Source: Leptospira koniambonensis
GTDB lineage: Bacteria; Spirochaetota; Leptospiria; Leptospirales; Leptospiraceae
Direction: 5' to 3'
Assembly: GCF_004769555.1 (NCBI RefSeq)
Contig: NZ_RQFY01000004.1
Location: 620,001 to 684,000 of the forward strand
DNA: 64,000 nucleotides
Under the pieces are notes generated by a model. The model worked only from the letters and a program-made list of their open reading frames with translations. It searched no databases and was not told the origin of the DNA. Each line of letters starts with the position of its first letter. Position 1 is the stretch's first letter. The position numbers and the translations under genes are program-made. Positions 39,333 through 48,497 of the stretch are shown here, piece by piece.

Positions 39333-42326
39333 ATGGAATTTTTAATCGGTTTATTAGCATTCTTTGCCGGCGCATTCTACCTTATCATTCCCTTCGTTTT
39401 ATTGTCCAAGATCAACGGACTTCTAGAAAGGATCCAAGATCTGGAAAATCGATTAAAGGATAAGGGACCTTCTACCCTTCCTGAAACTCAGGTAGAAAAG
39501 AAAAAACAACCTATCAAAGAAGAAAAGCCAATCTTGGTAAAAGAAACAATTCCTGAAGCCAAAAAAGAAGTCTCCACTTCTAAGCAGGTTACAAAAGATC
39601 CAAAACCTTCAGCTGTTGTAACTCCAACCATTATAAAACAAGAGCCTCAACCTATTGCTAAAAAATCAGAGGCTTGGGAAAAATTCGAGAAGCAGATTGC
39701 TAACAATTGGACCGGGATCTTAGGAACAATCATACTCGTGATGGGTGTTGGATTCTTAGGAATTTATGCGGCCCTAAACATGTCTCCTTTTTTCAGGTTC
39801 CTAATGGTATTAGGGATCGGTATTGGTTTATTCGTAATTTCCCTGCTTCTAGTTAAAAGAGAATTCTGGAAACAGATCGGTTATTGGATCAGAAGTGGTT
39901 CAGGTGCGGTTATCTTGTTTTCTTGTATCGCCGCTGTTTCTGTTCCAGGAATGAAATGGATTGAGTCTGAATATTACGCGCTTATCTTAATCATTGCTGG
40001 AATTTCAATAAACTTGGGACTTGCTTGGCAGACTTCGCAGCAAAAGTTCGCGAGTCTTCATATTGTATTAAGTTTGATCTCTCTAGCAATTCTTCCACTA
40101 AGCACTTTGATCTTTTTCTTAGCGGTTGGAGTTTCTGCTTTCAGCGTAGTTTTATCTTATAGAACTAAATGGGAATTTCATTTAATACAAACTGCGATCT
40201 CCTTTTTAATTTTAAATTTTCTTTATAAAGGACATTTCTCCGAACAATTACATGTATTAAATTCTCCTCTTTCTAGGACCTGGGGAATTTTAGGAACTCT
40301 TGTTGTTGGAATTCCATCCATCTTAGCTCATTATAGAAAAGTATATTCTTCCCCAAATCTACAACGACTTCCTTTTATAACCCACTTGATCATTTGGGCA
40401 GGAATTGGATTAGGTTTATCAGTTTATTCAACAGGATCTAAATGGAATCCTCCTGTATTGATCTTTGTTTCTATCGGATTATTTTTCTGGGCAAGAACTG
40501 CTCGAGAAAAATTAAACATCCGCTGGCTTTATCTCACTGATACTTTAGTTTCTCTGGCTCTTGCTTCTATCGGAATTATTTTACTCACTCGATGGGAAGT
40601 AGATCTATTCCTGATCAATGTTTATGTTTCACTTCTATTCTCCATCTTCTTTGTCGTAAGTGCAGAAGAAAAAGAAAATCTACTTAAGAATATAGGAGCA
40701 GTTCTTCTGCATATTTCTTGGGTTTGGTATATTCTTCTTCTGATCATAAAATACTCAGGTGGCGTCAATCTTGGAACTTGGCCAATCGTTATCACTACGA
40801 TTGTGATGATCATTCTTACATTCTTGATCCAATTCTACGATGAGATACGAAACAAGGAAGTTTCCACTGCAAGTGACGATGTGTATGGGATCGGAGGAGA
40901 GGATAGAATTTCTCCTGCAGGGGTTTTTTCAGGATTATTAGCATCTGCTATTTGTTTCCAATTATTCGATTGGAAACATTCAGAACTCTATCTTCCAGCG
41001 TTCGGAGTCATTTTGTTGGCTATCCGACAAAACAGAAATTGGAATGGTTTAGGAGTTGGGATTTTCTTCTTTGTTGCTGCATTACACTTTGAAGTGATCT
41101 ATAGAATTTATTCTTTAGAAAGATGTGAAGTTCTACTAAGAGATTTTCCTACAATTCTATTCTGTTTCCTAATGATCCCACTTTCTAAAGTGAAGATGGG
41201 TCCAGGCAAGATCAGATATTTTTCTTCTCCTGGAGCGATCCTTCTTTCTTTACATATCGTATTCTTAGCGTATTGGACTACCCAAAGTGTTTCGCCATTC
41301 TTACCTGGAATACTTTGGCTTCTTCTTTCCTTGGTATATCTAGAAACCAAAAACTTTTTCTCAGAAAGAGAGAAAGTATGGGAGAATACTTGGAAGTCTT
41401 CTATCAATTCTGCGGGACCCGTCTGGCAATTTTTTGCGTTGATATTCGTAGGATTATTCTTGGGCGCTCATGTTCTGGTTCATTTGCAATCAGAACTATA
41501 TGTAGGAATTTTCAAGATCAGATTTTTGATCCAAGCATTAGCAATCGGAGTATTTTTATATTGGGCAAACAGTCCGAATCCTAAAAAAGAAACTCCTAAT
41601 TATTGGAACTCTCTTCTTCCATTATTTTGGGAATTAACTGCAATATTCATTACGGCAATCATTGCATTAGAAATTCCGAATACTTGGCTGCCTGTTGCCT
41701 GGATTGTTTGGGCATTCTTCCTGAATCAGGTCAGTTTAAAAACCTCCTGGGAAATTTCTAGATTCAGATTTTATTCTCTCTGCTTCTATTGGTATTCTTG
41801 TATCCATGTTGCATTTATTTCCAGTTCAGCATTAACTCCTTCTGAATATTGGGCGAACCAAGAATGGCTGGGCGGACTAATCGGGATCGTATTACAAATT
41901 TCTTATTTAGTGAGGATTCAGCTTCTTCCTCCATTCCAAGGAATAGAAGCGGAAGGTTATCCTGGTAAGATCAGAAATCTCTCCGAAAAGCTGGACCAAA
42001 GATCCGACTATATCATATTCTATCCTTTGTTTGCAGCAGGAGCATTCTTCTTATTCTGGAGCTTTGATTCTTCTTTATTAACTCTATTATGGATGGTAGA
42101 AGTGTTCATCGTCTTCTTAATGGGGCTCATTCTTAAAAAAGAACATTTCCGTTATGTATCCTTAGTAGCGATGATCGTATGTTTATTAAGACTTATCTTC
42201 TGGGATCTTTCTCAATCTTCTACAATCACTCGCGCTTTAGTATTCTTGGGAGTGGGAGGAATACTCATCTTAATGAACACTCTTTACGGCAAATTTGGAA
42301 ATAAGGAGAAAACAGATGCTCCGTAA
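39333..42326 (+). CDS. DUF2339 large multi-pass membrane protein
   Basis: 997 residues. An N-terminal membrane helix and short coiled coil (GLLERIQDLENRL), then a Lys/Pro/Glu-rich spacer to about residue 110, then W-x-FE-x-QIANNWTGILGTI, the entry motif of DUF2339 proteins, and more than twenty membrane helices to the end. The biochemical role is unknown; an envelope function is inferred from topology and its neighbours. The M48 protease gene starts inside its last codons. Confidence 0.8.
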   Translation: MEFLIGLLAFFAGAFYLIIPFVLLSKINGLLERIQDLENRLKDKGPSTLPETQVEKKKQPIKEEKPILVKETIPEAKKEVSTSKQVTKDPKPSAVVTPTIIKQEPQPIAKKSEAWEKFEKQIANNWTGILGTIILVMGVGFLGIYAALNMSPFFRFLMVLGIGIGLFVISLLLVKREFWKQIGYWIRSGSGAVILFSCIAAVSVPGMKWIESEYYALILIIAGISINLGLAWQTSQQKFASLHIVLSLISLAILPLSTLIFFLAVGVSAFSVVLSYRTKWEFHLIQTAISFLILNFLYKGHFSEQLHVLNSPLSRTWGILGTLVVGIPSILAHYRKVYSSPNLQRLPFITHLIIWAGIGLGLSVYSTGSKWNPPVLIFVSIGLFFWARTAREKLNIRWLYLTDTLVSLALASIGIILLTRWEVDLFLINVYVSLLFSIFFVVSAEEKENLLKNIGAVLLHISWVWYILLLIIKYSGGVNLGTWPIVITTIVMIILTFLIQFYDEIRNKEVSTASDDVYGIGGEDRISPAGVFSGLLASAICFQLFDWKHSELYLPAFGVILLAIRQNRNWNGLGVGIFFFVAALHFEVIYRIYSLERCEVLLRDFPTILFCFLMIPLSKVKMGPGKIRYFSSPGAILLSLHIVFLAYWTTQSVSPFLPGILWLLLSLVYLETKNFFSEREKVWENTWKSSINSAGPVWQFFALIFVGLFLGAHVLVHLQSELYVGIFKIRFLIQALAIGVFLYWANSPNPKKETPNYWNSLLPLFWELTAIFITAIIALEIPNTWLPVAWIVWAFFLNQVSLKTSWEISRFRFYSLCFYWYSCIHVAFISSSALTPSEYWANQEWLGGLIGIVLQISYLVRIQLLPPFQGIEAEGYPGKIRNLSEKLDQRSDYIIFYPLFAAGAFFLFWSFDSSLLTLLWMVEVFIVFLMGLILKKEHFRYVSLVAMIVCLLRLIFWDLSQSSTITRALVFLGVGGILILMNTLYGKFGNKEKTDAP

Positions 42327-43200
42327 TCGATTATTATTCTTTGTTATACTTTTAGTTTCCGGAGCAGCCATTTCGTTTTTGGCGATAAAGAGTAAGGCAA
42401 ATGTAGAAATGCCTGCCACCCTTTCTCCTGCATTCCAATTGCTTGGAAAACCGATCAAAACCTTGGATCGTTCTCTTACTAAGCTCATGCCTATCAGCGA
42501 TTTGGATGAAAAGAAGTTAGGAGATTCAGTTGCATTACGTTACGAATCCTATGCAGATGAAAAAGATCCGGATCTGATCTATCTAAGAAGTTTGGTATCC
42601 AATCTTACAGTTGGAAAAAATAAAAGATTCGAATATAGAATTTTCGTAATGGATTCTTCCATTCCAAATGCTTATGCAATGCCTGGAGGAATCTTATTCG
42701 TGACCAAAGGACTTCTTTCTATGGTAAGTTCAGAGGCAGAATTGGTCGCTGTGATCGGACATGAAATTGGCCACGTTGAACTTTCTCACTGCATGGACAT
42801 GGTCAGGGGAGAATTATTAGCGAAGAAGATCGGCGCCTCCACACTCGGAGAGCTCGCTGATATGACTGCTGCCTTACTTTTAAAACCTGCTTTCGGCAAA
42901 AACCAAGAAGATGAAGCAGACTCTTATGGTTATGATCTATTGCTCAGAGAATATTACGACCCATTCGCAATGGGAAGAACATTCCTCAAACTTCAGGAAG
43001 CCAGCGGTGGAAAAGAAAATGCAGCTTCTCCTATCCAAGAATATTTTATGACACATCCTTATCTTTCTCATCGTTCCGAAAAATTTACGGAAAAGGCAAA
43101 ACGAGAAGAAGAAGGCCAATATTATGTAGGAAAGAAAAACTTAAAAAAACGGGTCAGCCGTTACGCAGACGAACTTGATAAAGAATTCGTAAAGTACTGA
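42316..43200 (+). CDS. M48-family metalloprotease
   Basis: 294 residues from the ATG at 42316, which has AAGGAG seven bases upstream and overlaps the previous gene by 11 bases. An N-terminal membrane or signal helix (about 5-22), then NAYAMPGGILFVTKGLLSM, the zinc site VIGHEIGHVELSH, and DEADSYGYDLL with the third ligand Glu. This set resembles the BepA/LoiP-type periplasmic M48 proteases that handle misfolded envelope proteins. Translationally coupled to the DUF2339 gene. Confidence 0.87.
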   Translation: MLRNRLLFFVILLVSGAAISFLAIKSKANVEMPATLSPAFQLLGKPIKTLDRSLTKLMPISDLDEKKLGDSVALRYESYADEKDPDLIYLRSLVSNLTVGKNKRFEYRIFVMDSSIPNAYAMPGGILFVTKGLLSMVSSEAELVAVIGHEIGHVELSHCMDMVRGELLAKKIGASTLGELADMTAALLLKPAFGKNQEDEADSYGYDLLLREYYDPFAMGRTFLKLQEASGGKENAASPIQEYFMTHPYLSHRSEKFTEKAKREEEGQYYVGKKNLKKRVSRYADELDKEFVKY

Positions 43201-43309
43201 TAGTTTCTTCTTACAGATTTCAATTTTTATAACTTGGAATAAAATCTAAAAATCCGGAACCGTTCGGGAATTTTCTCGGACGGAAAAAGGTCTTACCTTC
43301 GGAGTTTTT

Positions 43310-43993
43310 ATGAAAAAGATATTATTCGGGTGCATATTATTATTCGCGAGTTTAGGTTCCGTATTTGCAGAACAGGAAAGAGTTCTGATCGTTAGCGGAT
43401 TCTCTAAAGTAGCAATCCCTGCAGAACTTATAGAGATACGTATCGGAGTAGAAACAGAATCCAAAACAGCAGAAGAAGCTCATGAAAAAACTTCAGCCAA
43501 AACTGATTCTCTTGTAAAATATCTCAAAAAGCAGTCCTTGCTTTCGTTACAAACAGAAGCAATCCGTCTTCAAACTATATACGAATATCCTAAATCTGGA
43601 GCGAGACAGATCAAAGGTTATGTAGCGTCCAATACAGTTTTAATAAGAGCTAAAGTAGAATCTGCAGGAAAACTTATAGATGAATCCATTCAAAATGGAG
43701 CGAATCAAATTATTGGGATTCGATTGCAGTCAACGGATGCAAATTTAGAGAAGGCTTCTCAAGAAGCATTGCAGTTAGCAGCGAAGGATGCTCGCAAAAA
43801 AGCTGATATAATTCTCTCAGCACTTGGTTTGAAATTTAAGGATTTTGTAGAAATAAGAGCCGACTTCCAAGAAATTTCCGAACCTCTTCCTGTCATGGAT
43901 GGTTTTCAAACTATGAGCGCAAAATCTGCGACTCCAATTGAAGCTGGAAATTTATTTCGCGAAGCGAAGATCTTATTGAAGGTTTCTTATTAA
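43310..43993 (+). CDS. SIMPL (DUF541) periplasmic protein
   Basis: 227 residues. Signal peptide about 1-20 (ending GSVFA), then the SIMPL pattern: ILIRIGVETESKTAEEA-like strand (seen as EIRIGVETESKTAEEAHEKT), ETEAIRLQTIYEY-type segment, VKGYVASNTVLIRAK and ALQLAAKDARKKADIILSALG. Such proteins are periplasmic or outer-membrane-associated in some bacteria with no agreed role. GGAG lies six bases before the ATG. Confidence 0.82.
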   Translation: MKKILFGCILLFASLGSVFAEQERVLIVSGFSKVAIPAELIEIRIGVETESKTAEEAHEKTSAKTDSLVKYLKKQSLLSLQTEAIRLQTIYEYPKSGARQIKGYVASNTVLIRAKVESAGKLIDESIQNGANQIIGIRLQSTDANLEKASQEALQLAAKDARKKADIILSALGLKFKDFVEIRADFQEISEPLPVMDGFQTMSAKSATPIEAGNLFREAKILLKVSY

Positions 43994-44033
43994 AAAATCA
44001 GCCAATAAGTGAAAAAAATCTGTCTTTTCAATC

Positions 44034-44131
44034 GGTTATATGGGTATGGTATTTATGGATTGTTACCTAAGTACCAATAACCCGGTAAATAGTTAACATA
44101 TATCCAATTCTCTTCACTATTCTCACTACGT
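44034..44131 (+). ncRNA. Possible structured 3' UTR or small RNA
   Basis: Between the SIMPL gene and a strong terminator is a foldable stretch: GGTTAT (44034) with ATAACC (44077), and inside it GGTA (44043) with TACC (44072) and GGTA (44048) with TACC (44064). These make an extended imperfect hairpin. No reading frame fits. It may be only the 3' UTR of the upstream gene. Confidence 0.25.
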
Positions 44132-44173
44132 GAGCGGCCCTTTCGGGGGCCGCTCCGGTCTTTTGTTTTTTTC
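44132..44173 (+). terminator. Strong intrinsic terminator
   Basis: A perfect 9-bp GC-rich stem (GAGCGGCCC at 44132, GGGCCGCTC at 44147) with a six-base loop is followed within nine bases by a long T-rich run on the plus strand. It closes the DUF2339-M48-SIMPL side and lies before the next gene's start. Confidence 0.88.
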
Positions 44174-44231
44174 CTTGCCCTCTTCTAGAATAATTGGTGT
44201 TTTGGGAAAAAAATTATTACTCTGGCACCTC

Positions 44232-45383
44232 ATGAAAAAAAAGATTCTAGCTTTATTGGCAACCTATCTAGTTTGCTTTTCCTTGTTCGGACAAACACCT
44301 CCGAATAATCAAAAGCCACCTAAAAATCAACCTACGAATAACCAACAACAACCTCAAAACCAGACTCCTATCGGAGACAGTGGTTCTTCTTCCTCCTCCT
44401 CAAGTAATGGAAGTGCATTCGAAAGCGGTTTATTACATATTTTGGAATTAGATGGAGTCGCAGGAAGCCTGAACCAAGGCGGACCTCAATCTATTAACGG
44501 AATCTTAAATAGCGTAAGGATTGCAGGAAGCGCATTAGGTGGAACTCCTGAATTCTTCAAAGAAGATAGTAAGACAACTCCGAGTGGTGGATTTCCTAAG
44601 ATCAGATATTCTCACCAGTTATCAGATAATACTTTCATTGGTATCGTCGCTTCTTTGGGAGAAAAATCTACAACAGAAACTACTACTACCAGTACTTCTA
44701 ATAGATACACCACTGATAAGATTACTACAACCACCAACGAGTGGAAGGTAAAATACGGCTGGGGACCTCTTAACTTAAACACTTCAAATAACGTAAGTTA
44801 TGAATTTTCAATCGGCTATGGACAAGGAAAGACAAGTGGAGATTACTCCAACTTTGGACTCAAACTCCCTGGAATTAGCTCAGGAAGTTCAGATGGATTG
44901 TCAGGATTCGCAATCGGATTCGGAGATCTTAAATATAATATCACAACATTATCTTTAGATTATGGTGTTGCTGTTCCTATTTCAAGTTGGCTGAACTGGT
45001 ACTTCCGAGGTGATACAAGCTTCTTCTGGGGAACATTAGCTTTAAGTTCTGCTCAGCTTGGTGTTGACACAGGATCTACTGCAGGAGCGTATAACGGTTT
45101 AGACTTCAACGCATTCAAATCCAAAGATGGATTTTTTGCAGGAGCTTCTGGATTTACTATGACCTTCGAAACAGGTTTCGTAGTTAAACCTTTTGATACC
45201 TTCGGTATTCGATTTGGTGGATTCTACCAGCTTACCTATTTCAGTGTAGGAGAAGTAAAAGGACCTTCCATTTCCGGAGGCCAGATTGTGGAAGCGGGCA
45301 CTGTACCTAACTTAAGTTCCACTACTGATAACGAGCAATTCGGAAATTACGGAGGAACCGTAGGATTAGTTAAGAATCTATAG
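44232..45383 (+). CDS. Predicted exported outer-membrane beta-strand protein
   Basis: 383 residues from the ATG at 44232; the longer frame runs through the terminator. Signal peptide about 1-20 (ending FSLFGQ), then an Asn/Pro/Gln-rich linker and a Ser run (about 55-65), then many Gly/aromatic strands (YGWGPLNLN, YEFSIGYGQGK, WLNWYFRGDTSFFWG, FGIRFGGFYQLTYFS) as in a small barrel. I do not recognise the family. It ends in a region with direct repeats and hairpins. Confidence 0.6.
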   Translation: MKKKILALLATYLVCFSLFGQTPPNNQKPPKNQPTNNQQQPQNQTPIGDSGSSSSSSSNGSAFESGLLHILELDGVAGSLNQGGPQSINGILNSVRIAGSALGGTPEFFKEDSKTTPSGGFPKIRYSHQLSDNTFIGIVASLGEKSTTETTTTSTSNRYTTDKITTTTNEWKVKYGWGPLNLNTSNNVSYEFSIGYGQGKTSGDYSNFGLKLPGISSGSSDGLSGFAIGFGDLKYNITTLSLDYGVAVPISSWLNWYFRGDTSFFWGTLALSSAQLGVDTGSTAGAYNGLDFNAFKSKDGFFAGASGFTMTFETGFVVKPFDTFGIRFGGFYQLTYFSVGEVKGPSISGGQIVEAGTVPNLSSTTDNEQFGNYGGTVGLVKNL

Positions 45384-45442
45384 TCGGTAATGCCGGCTTC
45401 AGGAGCGAAGCGACTATAGTCCGCAACGCGGGCTTCAAGAGC
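45378..45442 (+). repeat. Tandem imperfect repeat at the end of the outer-membrane gene
   Basis: A 29-base unit beginning CTATAGTC occurs at 45378 and again at 45414 (36-base period), with 24 of 29 positions the same. The stop codon of the preceding gene (TAG) lies inside the first copy. Each copy ends in GGCTTCA(G/A)GAGC. Confidence 0.6.
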
Positions 45443-45466
45443 CTGGACCTTTTGGGACAGGCTCTT
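45437..45466. other. 9-bp hairpin
   Basis: AAGAGCCTG pairs perfectly with CAGGCTCTT over a 12-base loop. It stands between the tandem repeat and the terminator and could be a second, weaker terminator or the end of the repeat unit. Confidence 0.5.
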
Positions 45467-45480
45467 ATAATATTCTTTTC

Positions 45481-45518
45481 AATAAAACCCGGAGACAGAA
45501 AGGTTTCCGGGTTTTATT
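45481..45518. terminator. Bidirectional intrinsic terminator
   Basis: A perfect 12-bp inverted repeat (AATAAAACCCGG / CCGGGTTTTATT) with a 14-base loop, flanked by A- and T-rich ends, between convergent genes. It can end transcripts from both sides. Confidence 0.85.
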
Positions 45519-45557
45519 TATCATAATCCACATATGCAGACTTGAAGAGCTTGGTGA

Positions 45558-46442
45558 CTATAACTCTTTTAGAATTTCTGCCTTCTTCTTTTCGTATTCC
45601 TGTTTAGAGATCAATCCCTTATCCAAAAGTTCCTGCAAGGTCCTCAATCGATCTTCTATCGTCTTAGGGATTTTTTTGGTAGGAGTTCCAACATTTTTCT
45701 TAGAAGGATTTGCAGTCCAAAAACCGTTTTTTACAAGGATACGATTTTTCACTTCTTCCCCGTCAGTTGTTGTAAGAAGGAATTCTAAACCTTCAGGTCG
45801 GATCTCAGGAAGATAAATAGAATTTCGGGAAGAAGGTTCCGGCTTTGAAATTGGGACCAAAGTCCAATCCCTAAAAGAATAAGTAGTCTGAAAATCAAGG
45901 ACCTGTCCTATCTCAGAAAATTCTAATACGATTCCTTCCGGGCTATTTCTGATATAAAAAATAGTTCTTCTGATCCTGAGTCCTGGGCGGATCGGATCTT
46001 CTCTTTTAATAATTACTTGGTAAGCCTGCGGAAGTCCATCGGGGATTTCAGTCTCCGCTCTGTATAATAATTCTCCCAGGCGAGACGATTCTTCTTCCGT
46101 AAATAATCTGATTGGCTCCGAGTTGAAAACGCCTGTTTCTGAAACCCCAGTGAATTTAAAAAGTTTTTCCCATCTGGAAATGAACTCAGTCTTATCCAAT
46201 TGGTCCGGCCCAGCACCAGTCAAAACTCCAGAAGCGATAGGCAACCAAGTCTCCGCTTGTAAGAAGAGCGGAGTATCTGAACTCTTTTTAAGATAATATA
46301 ATACGATTGAATCCGAAGAGGAAGCCATTCCCTTTCTCTGGGAAGACAAACAGGAGATCGTAAATAAAAGGGTAAGAAAGAAACTTAGAAGTTTAAGGTT
46401 TTTCTTTTTTGCCCGAATCGGTTTTTTTAAGCATGCTGCCAA
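45558..46442 (-). CDS. Lipoprotein with C-terminal SHOCT domain
   Basis: About 294 residues. Lipobox FTISC follows a hydrophobic core; the start is uncertain because no ATG or GTG lies between it and the csrA stop. A TTG at 46442, inside csrA, gives a Lys-rich n-region and follows a GGAGG at 12 bases. The mature part is unrecognised until the end, where [21 protein letters not shown] (split) is a SHOCT domain, a short oligomerisation or tethering motif. Last gene of the fliW-csrA transcript. Confidence 0.6.
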   Translation of the reverse strand: MAACLKKPIRAKKKNLKLLSFFLTLLFTISCLSSQRKGMASSSDSIVLYYLKKSSDTPLFLQAETWLPIASGVLTGAGPDQLDKTEFISRWEKLFKFTGVSETGVFNSEPIRLFTEEESSRLGELLYRAETEIPDGLPQAYQVIIKREDPIRPGLRIRRTIFYIRNSPEGIVLEFSEIGQVLDFQTTYSFRDWTLVPISKPEPSSRNSIYLPEIRPEGLEFLLTTTDGEEVKNRILVKNGFWTANPSKKNVGTPTKKIPKTIEDRLRTLQELLDKGLISKQEYEKKKAEILKEL

Positions 46443-46653
46443 TTTTTCCCAATTCCTCCGGCTTAATTTTCGCACCGGCGGCTTTCTTATTCTCAGCCTG
46501 GATTTCACGATATACTTCCGCTCTGTGAACAGAAACTTCTTTAGGAGCTTTAACTCCGATCTTTACTTGATCCCCTTTGATATCCACGATAACGATCTCA
46601 ATATCGTCACCTATAATAATGGATTCATTAGTACGCCTAGCTAGTACGAGCAC
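46393..46653 (-). CDS. csrA: CsrA, translational regulator
   Basis: 86 residues, longer than the usual 60-75 because of a Lys-rich tail after about residue 55. [20 protein letters not shown] and [19 protein letters not shown] carry the RNA-binding strands and the basic VHR motif. It would bind GGA hairpins in mRNAs. The start is GTG directly after the fliW stop, with GGAG nine bases upstream. FliW is the known antagonist of CsrA in other bacteria, so the pair is a regulatory unit tied to flagellar assembly. Confidence 0.95.
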   Translation of the reverse strand: MLVLARRTNESIIIGDDIEIVIVDIKGDQVKIGVKAPKEVSVHRAEVYREIQAENKKAAGAKIKPEELGKIGSMLKKTDSGKKEKP

Positions 46654-47103
46654 TTAGGACATCTCCACAGTGGCGCTTTCCAAAATTCTTTCACGAACAG
46701 AATGGATCTCGTTACGTGATACGAATTGGCGACCGGTTAGATCCGTCTTATTAATCAAAATAGGGCCTTGTAGATTTGCGGTCATAGAAGCCGGATCGTC
46801 GTTCGGAATCGTCACAATGACTAAGGTCAAAGCTTCCGAAACATCCTGCAACCCGATTTGAGAAAGTTCTTCTTGGCTCAAAATAGGTTTATATTCTTTT
46901 TTGAATAGAGAAGGTGGAATTACAACAAAAGCAAGGTCCACTTCGTCGATGGACTGCAGCCATTTAAATACTGACTCTTCGTCTTCTTCGATTAGGGCAA
47001 AACTTTTGTATCCCCCGAAACCTAGAAGTCCTTCCGGAAATTTGATAAGTTGTCGCTCCGAAACTTTTATTTTTCCGAAAGGTTTGCTTTGGATCTCAAT
47101 CAT
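46654..47103 (-). CDS. fliW: FliW, flagellar assembly factor
   Basis: 149 residues. KPFGKIKVSERQLIKFPEGLLGF at the start, SFALIEEDEESVFKWLQSID, and LVIVTIPNDDPASMTANLQGPI (in parts) are FliW blocks. FliW binds flagellin and, when free, sequesters CsrA. A terminator-like hairpin separates it from flgL, so it may have its own promoter. Confidence 0.95.
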   Translation of the reverse strand: MIEIQSKPFGKIKVSERQLIKFPEGLLGFGGYKSFALIEEDEESVFKWLQSIDEVDLAFVVIPPSLFKKEYKPILSQEELSQIGLQDVSEALTLVIVTIPNDDPASMTANLQGPILINKTDLTGRQFVSRNEIHSVRERILESATVEMS

Positions 47104-47166
47104 CGATCGACCTATTTTTCAGAGCTTGGCTCTAAGTTTATACTTTTTTCAATTCACTACAAGAAG

Positions 47167-47193
47167 AATTCCCCGATTTAATATCGGGGAATT
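47167..47193. terminator. Hairpin between flgL and fliW
   Basis: A perfect 11-bp inverted repeat (AATTCCCCGAT / ATCGGGGAATT) with a five-base loop starts seven bases after the flgL stop. The T-run that follows on the minus strand is weak, so termination may be partial. Confidence 0.7.
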
Positions 47194-47199
47194 TCACTC

Positions 47200-48468
47200 T
47201 TATCTTAGAAAGTCCATCAAAGTGGATTTGATTACTTTGGATCCTACGTTAAGTGCATATTGATGGATTGTTTCCAGCCACTTCATGTTCATGATAGTTT
47301 CTGGGAAATCGATCCCTTCATTTTTAGCAAGTAACTCAGTCATGTAGGATTTATCGAAGGAAACTCTTTGGGAATGTTCCTCCATACGATTCATCCTTGC
47401 TCCAACTATAGATCTATAACGAAGGATATTTTCCAATGCAAGATCCAAGTCTTGGATATCACGACCTGAAATTCTTTCCTGATCTTTCTGGATCAAATCG
47501 TTTCTGAATTGGATGAGCACATCGAATACTGAAAGTCCAGTAACAGTTGCAGACTTGCTGTAATTATTAGGAGGTTCAGAATTTCCAGAATCGATCAAAC
47601 CTATATCTCTTAGAACAGTTCCTCCATCTACATCCTCTAACCAGATCTGGTGAGGTGCAGTGGAACTAAGACTGATATTGTCCTGAGCGAGTTTATTCGC
47701 CTTAGCTTCGATCGGAGAGTTATTGATCTTGTCTATGATATCATCGATAGTATCACCGGCAGAAACCTGAACTTCTACTCCATCTATCTTGAACTTTTGA
47801 TCAGAAACTGCAACGTAGCCTGAGTTATCCACACGGCTTGTAACACTCATGTTCGTTCCCCAGAACACTTTGTTTCCAGGAATAGTAACTGGGATATATT
47901 CTCCCTTTTCTATCTCTCTGATCTGTTCTCCGATATCTCCTCTATATTCCACTCCGATGTATTGGTTTTTTAATTCCAGTCCTTGGAGTCCTTTGATTTT
48001 GGATTCAATCGGTTCAAAAGGAGGTCTTTCGATCACATGTCCACCAAAAAGAGGTCTTCCCGTGGCATCTCTAGTGTTCGCAATATCGACTAACGCTCTA
48101 AGTAATTCATCTATCTCTTTACCAACAGCGACTTCTAATTCAAAACCTTTATCACCTTGATAAATACCGTTGGAAGCTTGGACTGCAAGAACTCTCGCTC
48201 TTTGGAATAAGTTACCTATTCTATCCAATTCACCATCGATCTGTTGTAATCTTCCGAAACCATCGTCAATGTTTGCTTGGAAAGTATCCAACTCGTTCAT
48301 CCTAGATCGAAAGAACATTTGGTTGGTCGCTCTTCCAGGATCATCGGAAGGAGTCCTAATTCTTTGTCCTGTACCTAATTGGTTCTGGGTTTCGTCCAAA
48401 GACAACTGGTGACGATTCAAAGTCCTCACCAGACTGTTATTTTGCATCATGTTAGTGATCCGCATCAT
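47200..48468 (-). CDS. flgL: Flagellar hook-associated protein 3
   Basis: 422 residues. N-terminal MRITNMMQNNSLVRTLNRHQ and LGTGQRIRTPSDDPGRA are the flagellin-like D0 region; the C-terminal LENILRYRSIVGARMNRME and LAKNEGIDFPETIMNMKW form the other half of the coil. The middle is a variable domain. FlgL joins the hook-filament junction; here it lies in the periplasmic flagellum. Two tandem ATGs follow GGAGG. Confidence 0.93.
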   Translation of the reverse strand: MMRITNMMQNNSLVRTLNRHQLSLDETQNQLGTGQRIRTPSDDPGRATNQMFFRSRMNELDTFQANIDDGFGRLQQIDGELDRIGNLFQRARVLAVQASNGIYQGDKGFELEVAVGKEIDELLRALVDIANTRDATGRPLFGGHVIERPPFEPIESKIKGLQGLELKNQYIGVEYRGDIGEQIREIEKGEYIPVTIPGNKVFWGTNMSVTSRVDNSGYVAVSDQKFKIDGVEVQVSAGDTIDDIIDKINNSPIEAKANKLAQDNISLSSTAPHQIWLEDVDGGTVLRDIGLIDSGNSEPPNNYSKSATVTGLSVFDVLIQFRNDLIQKDQERISGRDIQDLDLALENILRYRSIVGARMNRMEEHSQRVSFDKSYMTELLAKNEGIDFPETIMNMKWLETIHQYALNVGSKVIKSTLMDFLR

Positions 48469-48497
48469 GGCTTCGCCTCCTTGCTATTCCGGCGGAA

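Noticed and set aside
44130..44231. Longer N-terminus of the outer-membrane protein
   Set aside because: It would be translated from the stem and T-run of a strong terminator; the signal peptide begins at the ATG at 44232.
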